A stretch of DNA of 64,000 bases from Eublepharis macularius. Its lineage: Eukaryota > Chordata > Lepidosauria > Squamata > Eublepharidae. Shown in pieces: positions 49,601 to 61,900 of this stretch. The stretch covers positions 63,760,052 through 63,824,051 of the forward strand of contig NC_072790.1 in NCBI RefSeq assembly GCF_028583425.1, given 5' to 3'. Made by a program: the position numbers and the translations under genes. The notes under the pieces were generated by a model. That model ran no database searches. It was not told where the DNA came from and was given only the letters and a program-made list of their open reading frames with translations. The stretch's first letter is position 1, and each line of letters begins with the position of its first letter.

Positions 49601-52600
49601 TTGGCAATGTTGTTGAGATTCAGTACTTTTGAGACCAAAAGTGTTGCATAATCCCCTTATGTATTACATACACTGTGTGTGAACAGAAAGATTACTCTTT
49701 CTGGTCTGGTTCATGAGAATGATACAGATTAATTTGCAAACGTTTGCAGTTGGGAGACATCGAGGTTGGAATCCACCCACCATCACTAGCAGGAGAAAAA
49801 GAGTTGCTTACTAGCATTACTCCACAAATACTTGCCCAGGAGCTTGAATGAGGATTCATGAAAGAAGTGGTGGGTTCAATAGCCAGGCCCTGGTTATCCC
49901 CCAACCTACCTTGACTCTTCTGCTTCCCCTTCCAGTTCAATCCTGAACTCATCTTTCTGGATTCTCCCACAATTAGCAGAATTTCCCCAAGATTCTCTGG
50001 CCCTACAGCTTCTGATCGTACTTCAGTCGCTTACCTTTGCCTCCTGGCTTCACTGTCTGGCACAGGAAAGTGAAAGGGAGTAATCTGATCCAAATTAGCA
50101 GAAGGAAGTGATTGGGTCCAAACTTTAACCCCTTGAAAGCTTTTTTACTTTGTTCTTCTGTGAGAGATATTTTAGATGGTCAGTAAACCAGTTTCCTCTC
50201 ATGACAGAGAACTAATTGTTATCCCCCACGTGTCATATTTAGAGTCAAGTAGATATATATGACAAAACATCGATCTTATCAAGGTTGAAAGAATCCCTGG
50301 ACCTTTACGATTTGAGTGATTTCTTCTACTGTTTCATTCTGATGAAATTCCAACTTATATGTTTGCACATAATTCTGATTATGGTGAGTTTGGGATTAAG
50401 TTTCAAAGGTTTTTCAGGAATGCATCAGTTCAACAGTAAGTGTATTTAAATCTCCATTTGCCAAAATCGAACTTAGATAAGGTTAACACCAATATCAAAC
50501 AGGGAAGAGGGAGAGCTCTTAGGCCACCTGAGTCTCCTAGGTTAATTAATCTTCTTCCCAGCATTCACTCTCTCCTAGGAGGGTTAGGAATATGAAGATC
50601 ACTGTAGGCCTTGTAGGTCCTGAAAATCTACTAGCCCTGAACATAGGGAGGCTCTAGTAAATCTGGAAACTATCCGAACAGAAGACAAAGTAGAGGCTGG
50701 TCTACTTTTGGTGCTCTCCCTCTAGCAAAGCAGGATGTCCTGATAAATCATCTTCAAACGTTGCTGTCTGCCCAACTTGATTTAATCAAGCTCCTTGGCG
50801 GAACTTCCAGCCCTCCATTGTGCGTGTGAGTACATCTCATTGACGTCCCAGCTTCTTTTTATCACTCACTCAGCCACTCAATCATTCAAGCTTCCCTTGT
50901 AAGAAAGCTTTAGCAGTTATTTTCAAACCCTCAAATAGATTTGAAGTTCTAACCTTAAATCTAATCCTGTCTCAGCAAATCCCAGTTCATCCTGCCCCAG
51001 GAAAGCCAGTGCCTCGCTTACAGGTGTATAAAAATCATCCTCTAGGCCTCCGGCCATTGTTGCTGGCAGGGCCGGTGCCAGGGTTTCTGGCGCCTGAGGC
51101 GAGATATCTACTTGTGCCCCCCCCCCAACCAATTTTAAAAAACAGAAGAAATGTAGGAAAAATGAAAAGCACAAAACTTGAAACTTTTTACATTTTTAAT
51201 TTAATTTTTATTTCTTAATTTAAATTTTAAATTTTATTTTTTTAAAATAAGTGTGAGAATAAATAACAACAGTCTTTGTTTTTCTTATTGTGAGCCAAAA
51301 ATCTATTTTGTGAGCAAAAATAGCAACTTGCATTAAAGTTTTGAGCACACCTCCTTGTGTTTGTGCGTGTAAAAAAGTTTCCCTCTCTCTTCCCACCTCT
51401 CTCTGAACCCAGAGACTGTTGGCAGTAGAAGGAGGGCTTCTCTTACAGGGCCTGCTTGATCACCTTTGTCAGAGATCCCTTTCGGGGACTACCCTCCATG
51501 CTCATCCTTCTCCCCGCCACCCTTGGGTTTGAAGTGAGCAGCAGCTGACAGCTAAGCATATGGTGTATAAATATTGAAATAAACTATTGGGGGAAAGGGG
51601 GAAGGTGGGGGTGATATATGGAGACTAGGAAATGAGAGAAGGGAGGTGATAAAGAAGAGGGCACAATGTGGGGCACTGCTCTGCTGGAATTAAGGGGGGA
51701 GCAGCATTGAGATCAAAGAGGAAGGGGGAGGGAGAACAAAAGGGAGAAGGGGGGAGGAAAGTAATAGAATTTAAAACAACAACTTTAAACCCAACAACAG
51801 TGATTTGCTCCTACATGTCACACAGGAACTGAAAGGGAATTGTGTGTGTCTCACCTCACTTCCTCCTTCCTCTGTGGCAGTGCACGCACAACCAGCCACT
51901 CTTTCCACCAAAAGCAGCCCCCCCCCCAAAAAAAGCCTGAGGAAAGGTGAGAAGTAGAATTGATGCCAGCTGGGGAAGGGGAAAGAGATGTACTAAAAGG
52001 AATGACAGGATTGCCCATTGGAAATAATGGGAGAGGCTTGAAGGCCCATTGGAGAAAATGGGAGCCAGGAATGCCAATTTACTTGCATGGGCTCCATTGA
52101 AATGCATTACAACACAAAAAAAGAGCAAGAGTCCAGTAGTGAAGAAGTGAGCTATGGCTCATGAAAGCTCATACCCTATCACAAATTTTGTTAGTCTTAT
52201 AGGTGCTACTGGACTCTTGCTTTTTTCTACTGCTACAGATAAACACGGCTACCCATCTTGATCTATCAACACAGGCCCCAGAGTGGAATGACAGTCCCTG
52301 GGAGAAGAATCAGTGGTCTGGTACTGGAATGGCAGTGGGTTTGGAATGACAAGGGGTGTCATTCCAGTCCCAGAGCCCTGACCCTATTCCCAGAAACAGT
52401 CATTCCACTCTTCGACCAGTCATTCCAGTCTCTGAGCACAGGTTCTGTTCCTAGAGGCTGTCATTCCACTCTGGGGCTGTCATTCTAGTCCAAGAACACT
52501 TCCAGGGGCTGTCATTCCATTGTGGTGCCTGTAATTCCACTCCAAGAATGCTTCTCTACTACCAGGGGCTGTCATTCCACTGTGCAACCTGTCATTCCTT

Positions 52601-55600
52601 CCCAGAGCACAGATTCTGCTCTGAGGGGCTGACATTGCACTCTGGGTGTTGTCATTCCAGTCCCAGAGCACTGAGCCTATTCCACGAACTGTCATTCTAC
52701 TCTGAAACCTGTCCTTCTGGTCCCGGAGCACAAACTCTATAGCTAGGGACAGTCATTGCACTCTGGGGGCTGTCATTCCACTCCCAGAGTATTCTCTCTG
52801 GTCCAAGAGACCTTTATGGAAAATCCATTTCGCATTTTCTTTGCAACTTTTTTTGTGTTGTGATGCATTTCAATGGAGCCCAGGCAAATAAACTGGCATC
52901 ACTGACTCCCATTATCTCCAATGGGCCTTCAAGCCTCTCCTATTATTTTCAATGGGAAATCCTCCTGTCATTCCTTTTAGTATATGGTGTGGGGGGGGGA
53001 GCAAAAAAGAAAGGAGGGAGCAAGGGGGAGAAAAGGTCAGACAGGAGCTCGCTGCTCCCCAGCCAGTTAGAGTGTCTCTTCCTTGCTCTATGTGGAAGCT
53101 TTGTCCAAAGCTTAAATTGAAAGAGAGAGACAGAGACAGAGAGGAGGAGGAGGGGGGGGGGAATGGTAGAAAGAGAAATGTCCCCGCTGATTCTCTAGGT
53201 CCTTCCCACTTTCTCCTTTCCCTTCCTCTTTGCTTTCTTCTGTCATTATTCCATCTCATCCTCCCCCTCAGTCCCCCAAAAGAAACGTATCATTTTTCCA
53301 CCGCTCCTTTCCAGTTTGTGAGGCGACAGGCAGGAGATAGGAGGGAATGCTTGGTGAGCGTGCATCCTCCCAGCCCTCCCACTCAGAGCCAAGCTACAAG
53401 TGACGCCTGACACAGGTTGGACACTTGTCAGCTTCCCTCAAGTTTTGATGGGAAATGTAGGCATCCTGGTCTTGCAGCTGTAATGGAGAGCCAAGCTGTA
53501 AAACCAGGACGCCTACATTTCCCATCAAAACTTGAGGTATGCTGACAAGTGTCCAACATGTGTAAGGTTCATTTGTAGCTTGGCTCTCAGTTGCTCTGCA
53601 GAGCACGTGCACCCACCCCAGCGCCCCCTCCGGTGCCTCTGCGCCCAAGGCAGTTGCCCGACTGCGCCACCCCTGGTTGCTGGTTTCTGAGGTTACCTCA
53701 ATCTCATGGTGAGTCCAATTCCTTACTCTTGCTAAAATCACTAACTTCCTACCTTGAACCTTGTCCCTTGCACCTTGTAGCTGGTTTCATCTTCAATGCC
53801 ATCTCTGGCTGATTGGAGTGGGCTGATGCACAAGGATCAATACTTGGGATAGCTCCTCTAAAAGATGCCAGTACTCAGTCAGTACTAGTGAGTTCCTTCT
53901 CAAAAAAGCCCTTATTTTCAGGCTTCACTTCCAGCCATTGCTTGTTAAAGGCCCTCAGGTTATGCTAGATTGGTCACCTTGCGGACACTTAAGGTTGAAA
54001 AAATACTGAACAGCTGATAACAATTTTGCTAGCATTCATGTAGGCATATTTCTTTTTCAGGCATGGATTAAAATATATTATTTTTTAAAAAAAAATTAAA
54101 AAGAAAGAAAAGAAACTACTTGTGAGATACAGTGATGGACAAGAGGTGTGCAGGGCCCTTGAGGAACGCAGCTGTGCTTTTCATATAAATATAAATAACA
54201 TTTCTTTATTAGCTTCTACTTGGGAAATCCTAAGCTAGTTCTCACTTTGATCTTGTGTCCCTTGTTTGTGTGTTTACTTCTGCTAGGGATGCAAGTAATG
54301 TCACACATTTACTGTCTTCGTTCATGTTCCAGGCTGACTGAAGAGTCGGGAATGGCAAATTGGCTTATATAATTCTACTACCTCTCTCCATGCGCTGTTC
54401 AAGTGCTACCTGGATTTCATAAGTTTGGTATTTATGTATGTTGGAGGGAGGTAGTGTCTTTAATGATCTGTATTTTAAACATATTGAGCTAACATTTCTA
54501 ACTTTTTTGCATTTGTAGAGCGTAATTCTTCACAGTGTGCAGAATTTAAAATATTATTTTAAAAGAAACTAAGGCTATCGTGATTTGGTTACAGACAAAA
54601 ACTCTAGAAAAGTCAATAAAAGGAATAAGAAAATAGGAAAAGTTGAAGGCAGTAGGAAAAGAGGAAGACCCAAAATGAGATGGCTTGACTCAATAAAGGA
54701 AGCCACAGCCTGAGGTTTTCAAGATGTGAGCATGTCTGTTAATGATAGGACGTTTTGGAGGTCTTTCATTCATAGGGTAGCCATAAGTCAGAGGTCACTT
54801 GACACAGATATATTTTTACTCAAGTAATATTGTACTAATGACTCAAAGGATATTCTATACAACACAGGCGGCTATCATGGCACTGCCTGAGCCGAATGGC
54901 AGTGCCTTCAAGCTATTTCAAAGTTAGTGAGTCATTGTTGACTGATGATTGCAATTCTGGATGATGTGGGTTAATGATGTGGGGACAGCCTACCAATTAT
55001 GCTATGCTATGTTCATAGCATTGATTTGGTAGCAACAATAAGTAACCACTAACAATGTCAAGTGAACATATAACAACAACAACATTTGATTTATATACCG
55101 TCCTTCAGGAAAACTTAACACTCACTCAGAGTGGTTTACAAAGTATGTTATTATTAGAGGTGTGTGATTTGGGTTTCAGATTTGGGTTTGTTCCCCTTCA
55201 CTTTCGTATGCTCCAAATCTTTACGAAGAATACCAAAGCAAGCTAAATACCAGACTGGTAAGTCTGGATTTTTTTCCTGCTTCGGATAAACCTGAAGTGG
55301 GAAACCCAAATTCTTTGGAGGTGCACACTCCTAGTTATTATCCTCTGCTGTGAGGTGGGTGGTGCTGAGAGAGCTTCGAGAAGCTGTGACTGACCCAAGT
55401 TCAACCAGATGGCTTCAAGGGGAGGAGTAGGGAATCAAACCCAGTTCTCCAGAATATAGTCCTACTGCTCTTAAACACTACACCAAACAGGATGCTATGT
55501 ACTGTATTTACTCAAATACAAGACAAGTTTTTTTCCAGGTATGCCATAAAAAAGGGGGTGGGCATTTTACATTCAGGGTCATCTTCCTTTCAAGTAAATA

Positions 55601-58600
55601 CAGTATAGATATAATGGTGTGCTTTTTGATTTTCTTTGCAGCTGAAGTCTACCCAAAATTGTACCACACATGTTTTTTCCTAATAACGTACATGGCCCCA
55701 CTGTGTCTTATGGTGTTGGCCTACTTGCAGATATTTCACAAATTATGGTGTCGACAGGTAAGCTATTTTATCACTCAAGTATGCAAAAACCTGTTAAGCC
55801 TATTTTTGCAGTTCATTTCATGAAGCCTCTTAAAGCTCACAAATGATATATTTCAGTTTCAGCATAATGTAGTTTAATTTATGTATAATAAAGATAAAAT
55901 ATTTCATACATAATAAAAACCATTCTATACAGAACCATCAAAGCCCATGAAGTAATGTAGTAAAGATCATTATAATAAGTGCAATTCAATCCACATGCTC
56001 TTAACTATCATATCTAATGCAGAAATGTAATAATACTACCAGATAAGAGAGGAGTATTTTCTTCAATACTTCATTAGAGTTTTGAGTCAAAGGGTAATAA
56101 AAGAATCCTGTACAATCACCTAGAATGGAGAGATAAAAGTGCTGGTCACATTTCATTTGCATTGCACTTTATACAACAATATATTATGAAATTTGCTTAT
56201 TTACTATTTCTGTTGAAAGGAGTAGGTTAAATACATTAACAGGAGGTATTATTTCTTCCTTTTATGGAAAATAACACATTTCTGTGTATCAAGTGTACCT
56301 ACCGATGTGAACAAGGTATTATTTTATGAAGACTTATGGTGCAATCCTAAGCAGAGTTACTCCCATTTAAGCCTATTTAAATCAATAGGCTTAAACTGGA
56401 GTAACTCTGTTTAGGATTACACTGTTAATTTAGCAAACCAACCTGGCACCAGTTATCTATTGATCTGGTTCTTCAAATGTCAATGACATTGAGTAGAGCT
56501 GGCCTTTTGCCACTGGTTGTTAGAGTCGCTAGAAATAATTTTCCTCCCACCCTCCACCAAGGGTATTAGAACTCATTAAGAGAACCATCTGTTCATTAAT
56601 TCACTCATACATTTTCAAATTTAATTTTTAATTCATATTACATATGACAAGTTTCCAGGTCTTAGAAAGATAACCTTTGGGAACCGATGTGTGACTCTTT
56701 GGCAGGTTTAAAGCTACATTTCCTAAGAAACATTCCCCCAAACTTTTGCCTCTTTTGACACATCTTATAGTTTCCTCAAGTAAATGTCTTAGATATGATG
56801 CACCAGTGCATCTTCATAAACTGTGGCATCAGTCCAATGTGGCAAGCTCATCAAGGACACTGGCTGCATACTACAGCATAATTCATGGCTTCCATGTTGA
56901 AATAGCTGTCACTATTGGGTACAGTGTCTCACAGCATCAAAATGGCTCACCATACCAGCATTTTTATGGATTTTTCTCTTCAGGTATTACTTGTATCTAG
57001 TCTCTTGTCTTAAGTTCAGAACTGAAGATGCATGAATAAAATGAAAATGATTTTGCAAGCATATGGTTCATTTGCATTGAAATCTGTGAATTTTTAATAA
57101 TAATGTATCTTTTTTGTAGCTGCAGCTGGCCAATCTTTGGGCAGACAGCAATAATTAAGATTCCAATTATTATGCTCTGTTAGATTCCAGGAACTTCAGC
57201 CACCGTTCAGAGGAAATGGAAGCCTCTGCAGTCTTCTGCACAGACCCGCGGACTGAGGCCATCAGCAAAGTTGAGGATTAGCGCAGTGGCAGCTGAAATC
57301 AAACAGATTCAAGCCAGGAGGAAAACAGCACGGATGCTAATGGTTGTTCTTCTGGTTTTTGCACTTTGTTATCTGCCCATTAGCATTCTCAATGTTTTGA
57401 AAAGGTAATCTTCATACACAAATAGCTGCCTTATTGGGGATGGTTTTGAAACTAGTACCTTCAAATTAAATAACCTAGAAACTGAGATTTCATTTGCAAG
57501 TGTAACTTAGTTAAATAAGTGCATAAGTACAGTGATTGCAATAGTGGTAAAATAACATTAGTGACAGCAGAAGAAATATGGTTGTAGCAACAGCATTAAG
57601 AAAGTATAGCGTGAGTGACTGATATGCAATTTTAACCTCTGGGAAACATAGGTGCCCAACTACTCACATGGAAGTTTTCTTGTTCAGGGCTGGCTCTAGA
57701 GGATGCCAAAGCTAGGTGTTTTTCTGGTTTTCAAGACCATCCAAGAAGGCAGGGTGAGATAATTGTCTGTCTTGCCATGTGTGGTCTACCAACCTTGTTA
57801 ACCCTGCGGGAACCTTTGGAATTCTGACAAACAGTGGTAGGTAGAACCACAAAATGGTTGCCACAAAAGGCATAGCCAACCACAAAACGTCAGTCAGTGA
57901 GGTTACGTATAACTCTAATAGTAACCCGTCAGCATTTCAGGCAGAATCTCTGTGTAACAGGATGCCTTTTTAAATGAACATATTATGTGAAAATATTTGC
58001 TGGTACCCATGCAGCTTACCCTCAAGTGAAGATCCAATCAGAATGCCTGCATGGAAAAGCCCCAGCTGGCATTCCACTTTCTAAAAAGTGAGGAGGGTGG
58101 GGTCTAAATCGAATAAAATAAATAAATAATAAAAATACTTAGCACACAGCAAGAAAGGTGTCAGCAGGTGCCATGGCAAGTATGGGCACCACGTTGAAGA
58201 CTCCTGGTCTACCAAATTAATGGGACCCACTGAGGATGTCTTCTACATAGGCTTCTGAACTTCAAAGAAATATATGCACAATATATGTCTTATATATATA
58301 AGACTGCAGCTTTTCAATGCAGTCTATAGGAATGGTCATCCGGTAGGGATGCCAGGTATACACCTGGAAGCCTTGGGAGACTGGCTGCGGGGGGGTGGGG
58401 GTGGGGGGAGATGGGGAAATGTGTTGATACCACTTCTGGCTAAAATGCATAAGTAATGTCATTGACACTCGTAAGATTTCTCTGATCTCTATGGATTGGC
58501 GAAATCTTAGAGTGCTGGTGACATGTCTGGCCCAGAAGTGATGTCAAAAATGTCTCTTTCCCCTTCCCATTTTCCTCCTGCCGTTCATTCAGTTAGCAGC

Positions 58601-58922
58601 AGGGGTGGGGAAGTGGCAGCAGGAGGTCATTTAACATAGTCAGTAAGTTGGCAACTCTACTCATCCACCAGGAATTTTTATCTTAGTTATTGCTCTTTAT
58701 TTCTGCATTAAAGGATCTCAGGAAGCAAGGCTAGGAAAAGCCTGTCTCTGAGATCTAACCACTAGCAGAAAATCCCAGCCCATATGGTCCAGTGTTCTGA
58801 CCTCATATAAGACAGTGCTGTCATTATGTCATTCCTAGTAACAATTGTAGCACCACAGCTGCATCTGCTTTTGAGTAGTATGGTGTTTCCATACATATTA
58901 CTGGAAATGGCTAAGTAACAAG

Positions 58923-58994
<72 letters not shown>

Positions 58995-61900
58995 CTTGAA
59001 TCCACCAAGGATTTTTGCAGGTAGCAGGGATTTCCATCCACAGAATGGTGGCTTTTTCATCTCACTCCTGCTGCAGCCCCAAACGCCCCCTGAAATACTA
59101 CTCCTGTGGGACAGGAGAACCCCAGGAACAGCACGAGAGGGGAGTCGAAGGCATGCTCAGGGAGGGAGAGATCAGCAAAGATCACCTCCTCTTTTGTCCA
59201 CAGAAATTCTCTGTGGATCCAAGCCATAGCCATGGCATATAGAGAGGAGGTAATTTATGATTTGCACCAATAACATTGATGCTTTCTAATGTATAAATCA
59301 AGATCAACAACAGGAAGCCCAGGAAGATCTGTAACATTAACATTATCTTCACATCTTGCCTTATCAGGACTTCTACATTTCCATATTAACTAAAGTATGC
59401 AGTGAATTATGAAGGGCAACCCAACATAAAGTACACCACAGTTGTCTCAGCTGGAAAAGGATACTTACTTACTTACAAGATTTTTACCCCACCTTTCCTC
59501 CCCAATAGGGTCAACAAAGCAGCTAACAAAACATACAAATTAAAATAAACTTTAAAATAATTAAAAACAGCAGACACATCATTAAAACAATTCAAAACCA
59601 GAGCTTAAAATAGATACAAATGATAAAAACAACAGTTAAAACATTAGGAGAAGGAAGGATCAATGGTGGAATGCCTGGTCTGTGTCTGCCTTATTACTGG
59701 ATAGTGTTGTTTTAAAAAGCGTTTCTGGTCATCATCTCATCCTACAAGACACTCCCAAGCTGCAGTTTTAAAGAAACTTTCATGTTTCAGTGCCTCTTGA
59801 TTTCATTGATGCTTATCTAGTTGAGTTTATGGTTACAAACAATGCAGGTAACTCTTGTCCTGTTTTGGCTGTATATCTATAACCCATGAAATCTCCACAA
59901 TAGCTCAAGTCAGCTAATTGGCACAGAGGGGACAGAGGGGACAATCCAGTTCCTACTCCCTATGCATTTAGCTTTGTTCAGTGGTTTGAGCTGAGGAATT
60001 CAATGTCTATTTCCTGCTCTAGCTACAGCTATGCACCTGGAAGGCTCACTTCTGTGCATGCTAGGGTACACAGACCCCTGGACTGATCAATTTTCAAGGG
60101 ATATATAAATATACAAGATTTTCTCTCACCTTGATAACAAATGTAGAACTTTCTATATGATGGACTTGAGACTTGCATATAAATTGTTAGAATTTTTTAA
60201 AATAAAAGTTTAGACTTTTACTGTGTTGTCTTCTTTTCTTTTTCTTTTCTCCTCTTCTTGAAAGGGTATTTGGGATGTTTAACAATGCTGATGACAGAGA
60301 AACTGTGTATGCCTGGTTTACGTTCTCCCACTGGCTCGTATATGCAAATAGTGCAGCAAATCCAATTATTTATAACTTTCTCAGTGGTAAGTTGATTAGT
60401 ATGCTTCTCCTGTTACCAGTATAATCGATAAGCAAACTTTTTAATATGCAAATCTACTTTTTGGCGGTTTGCAAAAGCTTTTGAGTTTTTCGAATTATTT
60501 CCATGGTACAGTCATACCCCCATGGCAGCTGTTTTGTGGAGGCACCCACTATTTTCACAACTCCCGAAGTGTTCAGAAGCTCCACAAGGTTGCAGGCTCC
60601 TGGTAACTCTTTCCCCTTCGTGCTGTTTTCCCTATCTAAATCTCTCCCCTCAAGCTCCATTTTGCTATCTTGTTCTTGTACCTTTTCCCCAAACGAACCA
60701 AATAGCCGTTGGGAACAGTTGATATTGATAAAACAGACGGGGGTAGGATTAAACATAAATAGTCCTTATGTTATTTTCCCCAATCAACTTAGCCTTTGTG
60801 GTTATCTTTAGTAAACACTTAGACACATATCATGGATCTCCTGGCTTAATGTCAATACTACTGATGAATGAAAGTCAACATTTGGGTAGGGAAAGATCTA
60901 CATAAGGAGTTAGTTTCTTATCTGACTCTCTTTAATGTTAAAAGCCTGGAAAACACATAATAATATAATTTTTGCAATGCAGTCCAGTTAATCTGTAATC
61001 TTAGTAACTAAAACAGGACTTTGGTTAGAGACAGATTACAAATGAGTCACATTTGGGTTTCTCTGGTTGAAAGTAATCTGTTTCTCATCCATGCTGGCTG
61101 TGGCTGGGATGAAAATATAATACATGGACACCAAGTATGAATACAATTGTAAAACTACATCAGGTCAAATGAAGTTTTTCATTCCCTAATATGAGCCCAG
61201 CTTTGTGAATTATATAGCAGAAGTGCAGAACAGGAAATCAAATGCTGCTTTGGCCAACAGGTCAGAAACCCAAAGAAGTTCTAGCAAGATTTCTGTTCCC
61301 AAATTGGTGCTGCCAATTCTTGTTCAGTGATGTAAAATTCTTATCTGCTCGAATCAGATCTCAAAAGTTGCTCCAGATAATCAGCACTTTCCATGGTTTT
61401 TTGCTGTTGATTTAATCCAGTCTTGACTCTGGAGAAGGAAAAGTAGTTCTGGATTAACATAGCAAGACTGCTTCTCAACTGAGCTATAGATATTACATCG
61501 GTCTTCACATCATGAACTACTCTTCAGAAATGTGCCTTGCTTGGAACTGATAATTTTCCCTGAAAGTTTGAGAGCTGTAGTTAGAACAATGTCATCTTCT
61601 TGGGTGGATTTAGAACCATATGAGCTGAGCAGCAGCTTCAGATAAGTACCCAGCTTTCTGGTAACTCAGTTAAGGCCAAGTCCTAACCCAGCAGGCCAGC
61701 ACTATACCACGCTGGATCTCAGCACTGGTTGCCTTGAGAGACTTAAACTGTATACTGAATTGTTTCCTTAAATAACAAGGGATGGATCCAAACATCCTTG
61801 AAAGAGCCTTCCTAGAGAAGAATAATCTACTTAAGTTGGCGTAAGGGTCCTCAAGTTGGAGGAAGGCTTCAGATTTCACTCACTGGAGTAGCAGGATAGA

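Larger units (their letters stand above)
51067..53675. mobile_element. 2.6-kb composite hAT-like element (CAGGGCCGGTGC end)
   Basis: Left end CAGGGCCGGTGCCAGGG, right end GCGCCACCCCTG, with a perfect 8-bp duplication gttgctgg (51059-51066 and 53676-53683). Contents in order: a reversed fragment of the CAGTGTTCCC element (about 51283-51355), AG-rich sequence, a left inverted arm (51991-52122), a GTGCTACTGGACTC repeat, a minisatellite, a right inverted arm (52848-52982), an AG-rich stretch, and a foldback element (53382-53590). No transposase frame. In HCRTR2 intron 3. Confidence 0.75.

Noticed and set aside
52912..53410. Frames of 115-152 codons on both strands
   Set aside because: Low-complexity AG/CT-rich sequence inside the 51067 element.
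56746..57000. 84-codon frame in intron 4 as an alternative exon
   Set aside because: No similarity to receptor sequence, and exons 4 and 5 join perfectly without it.
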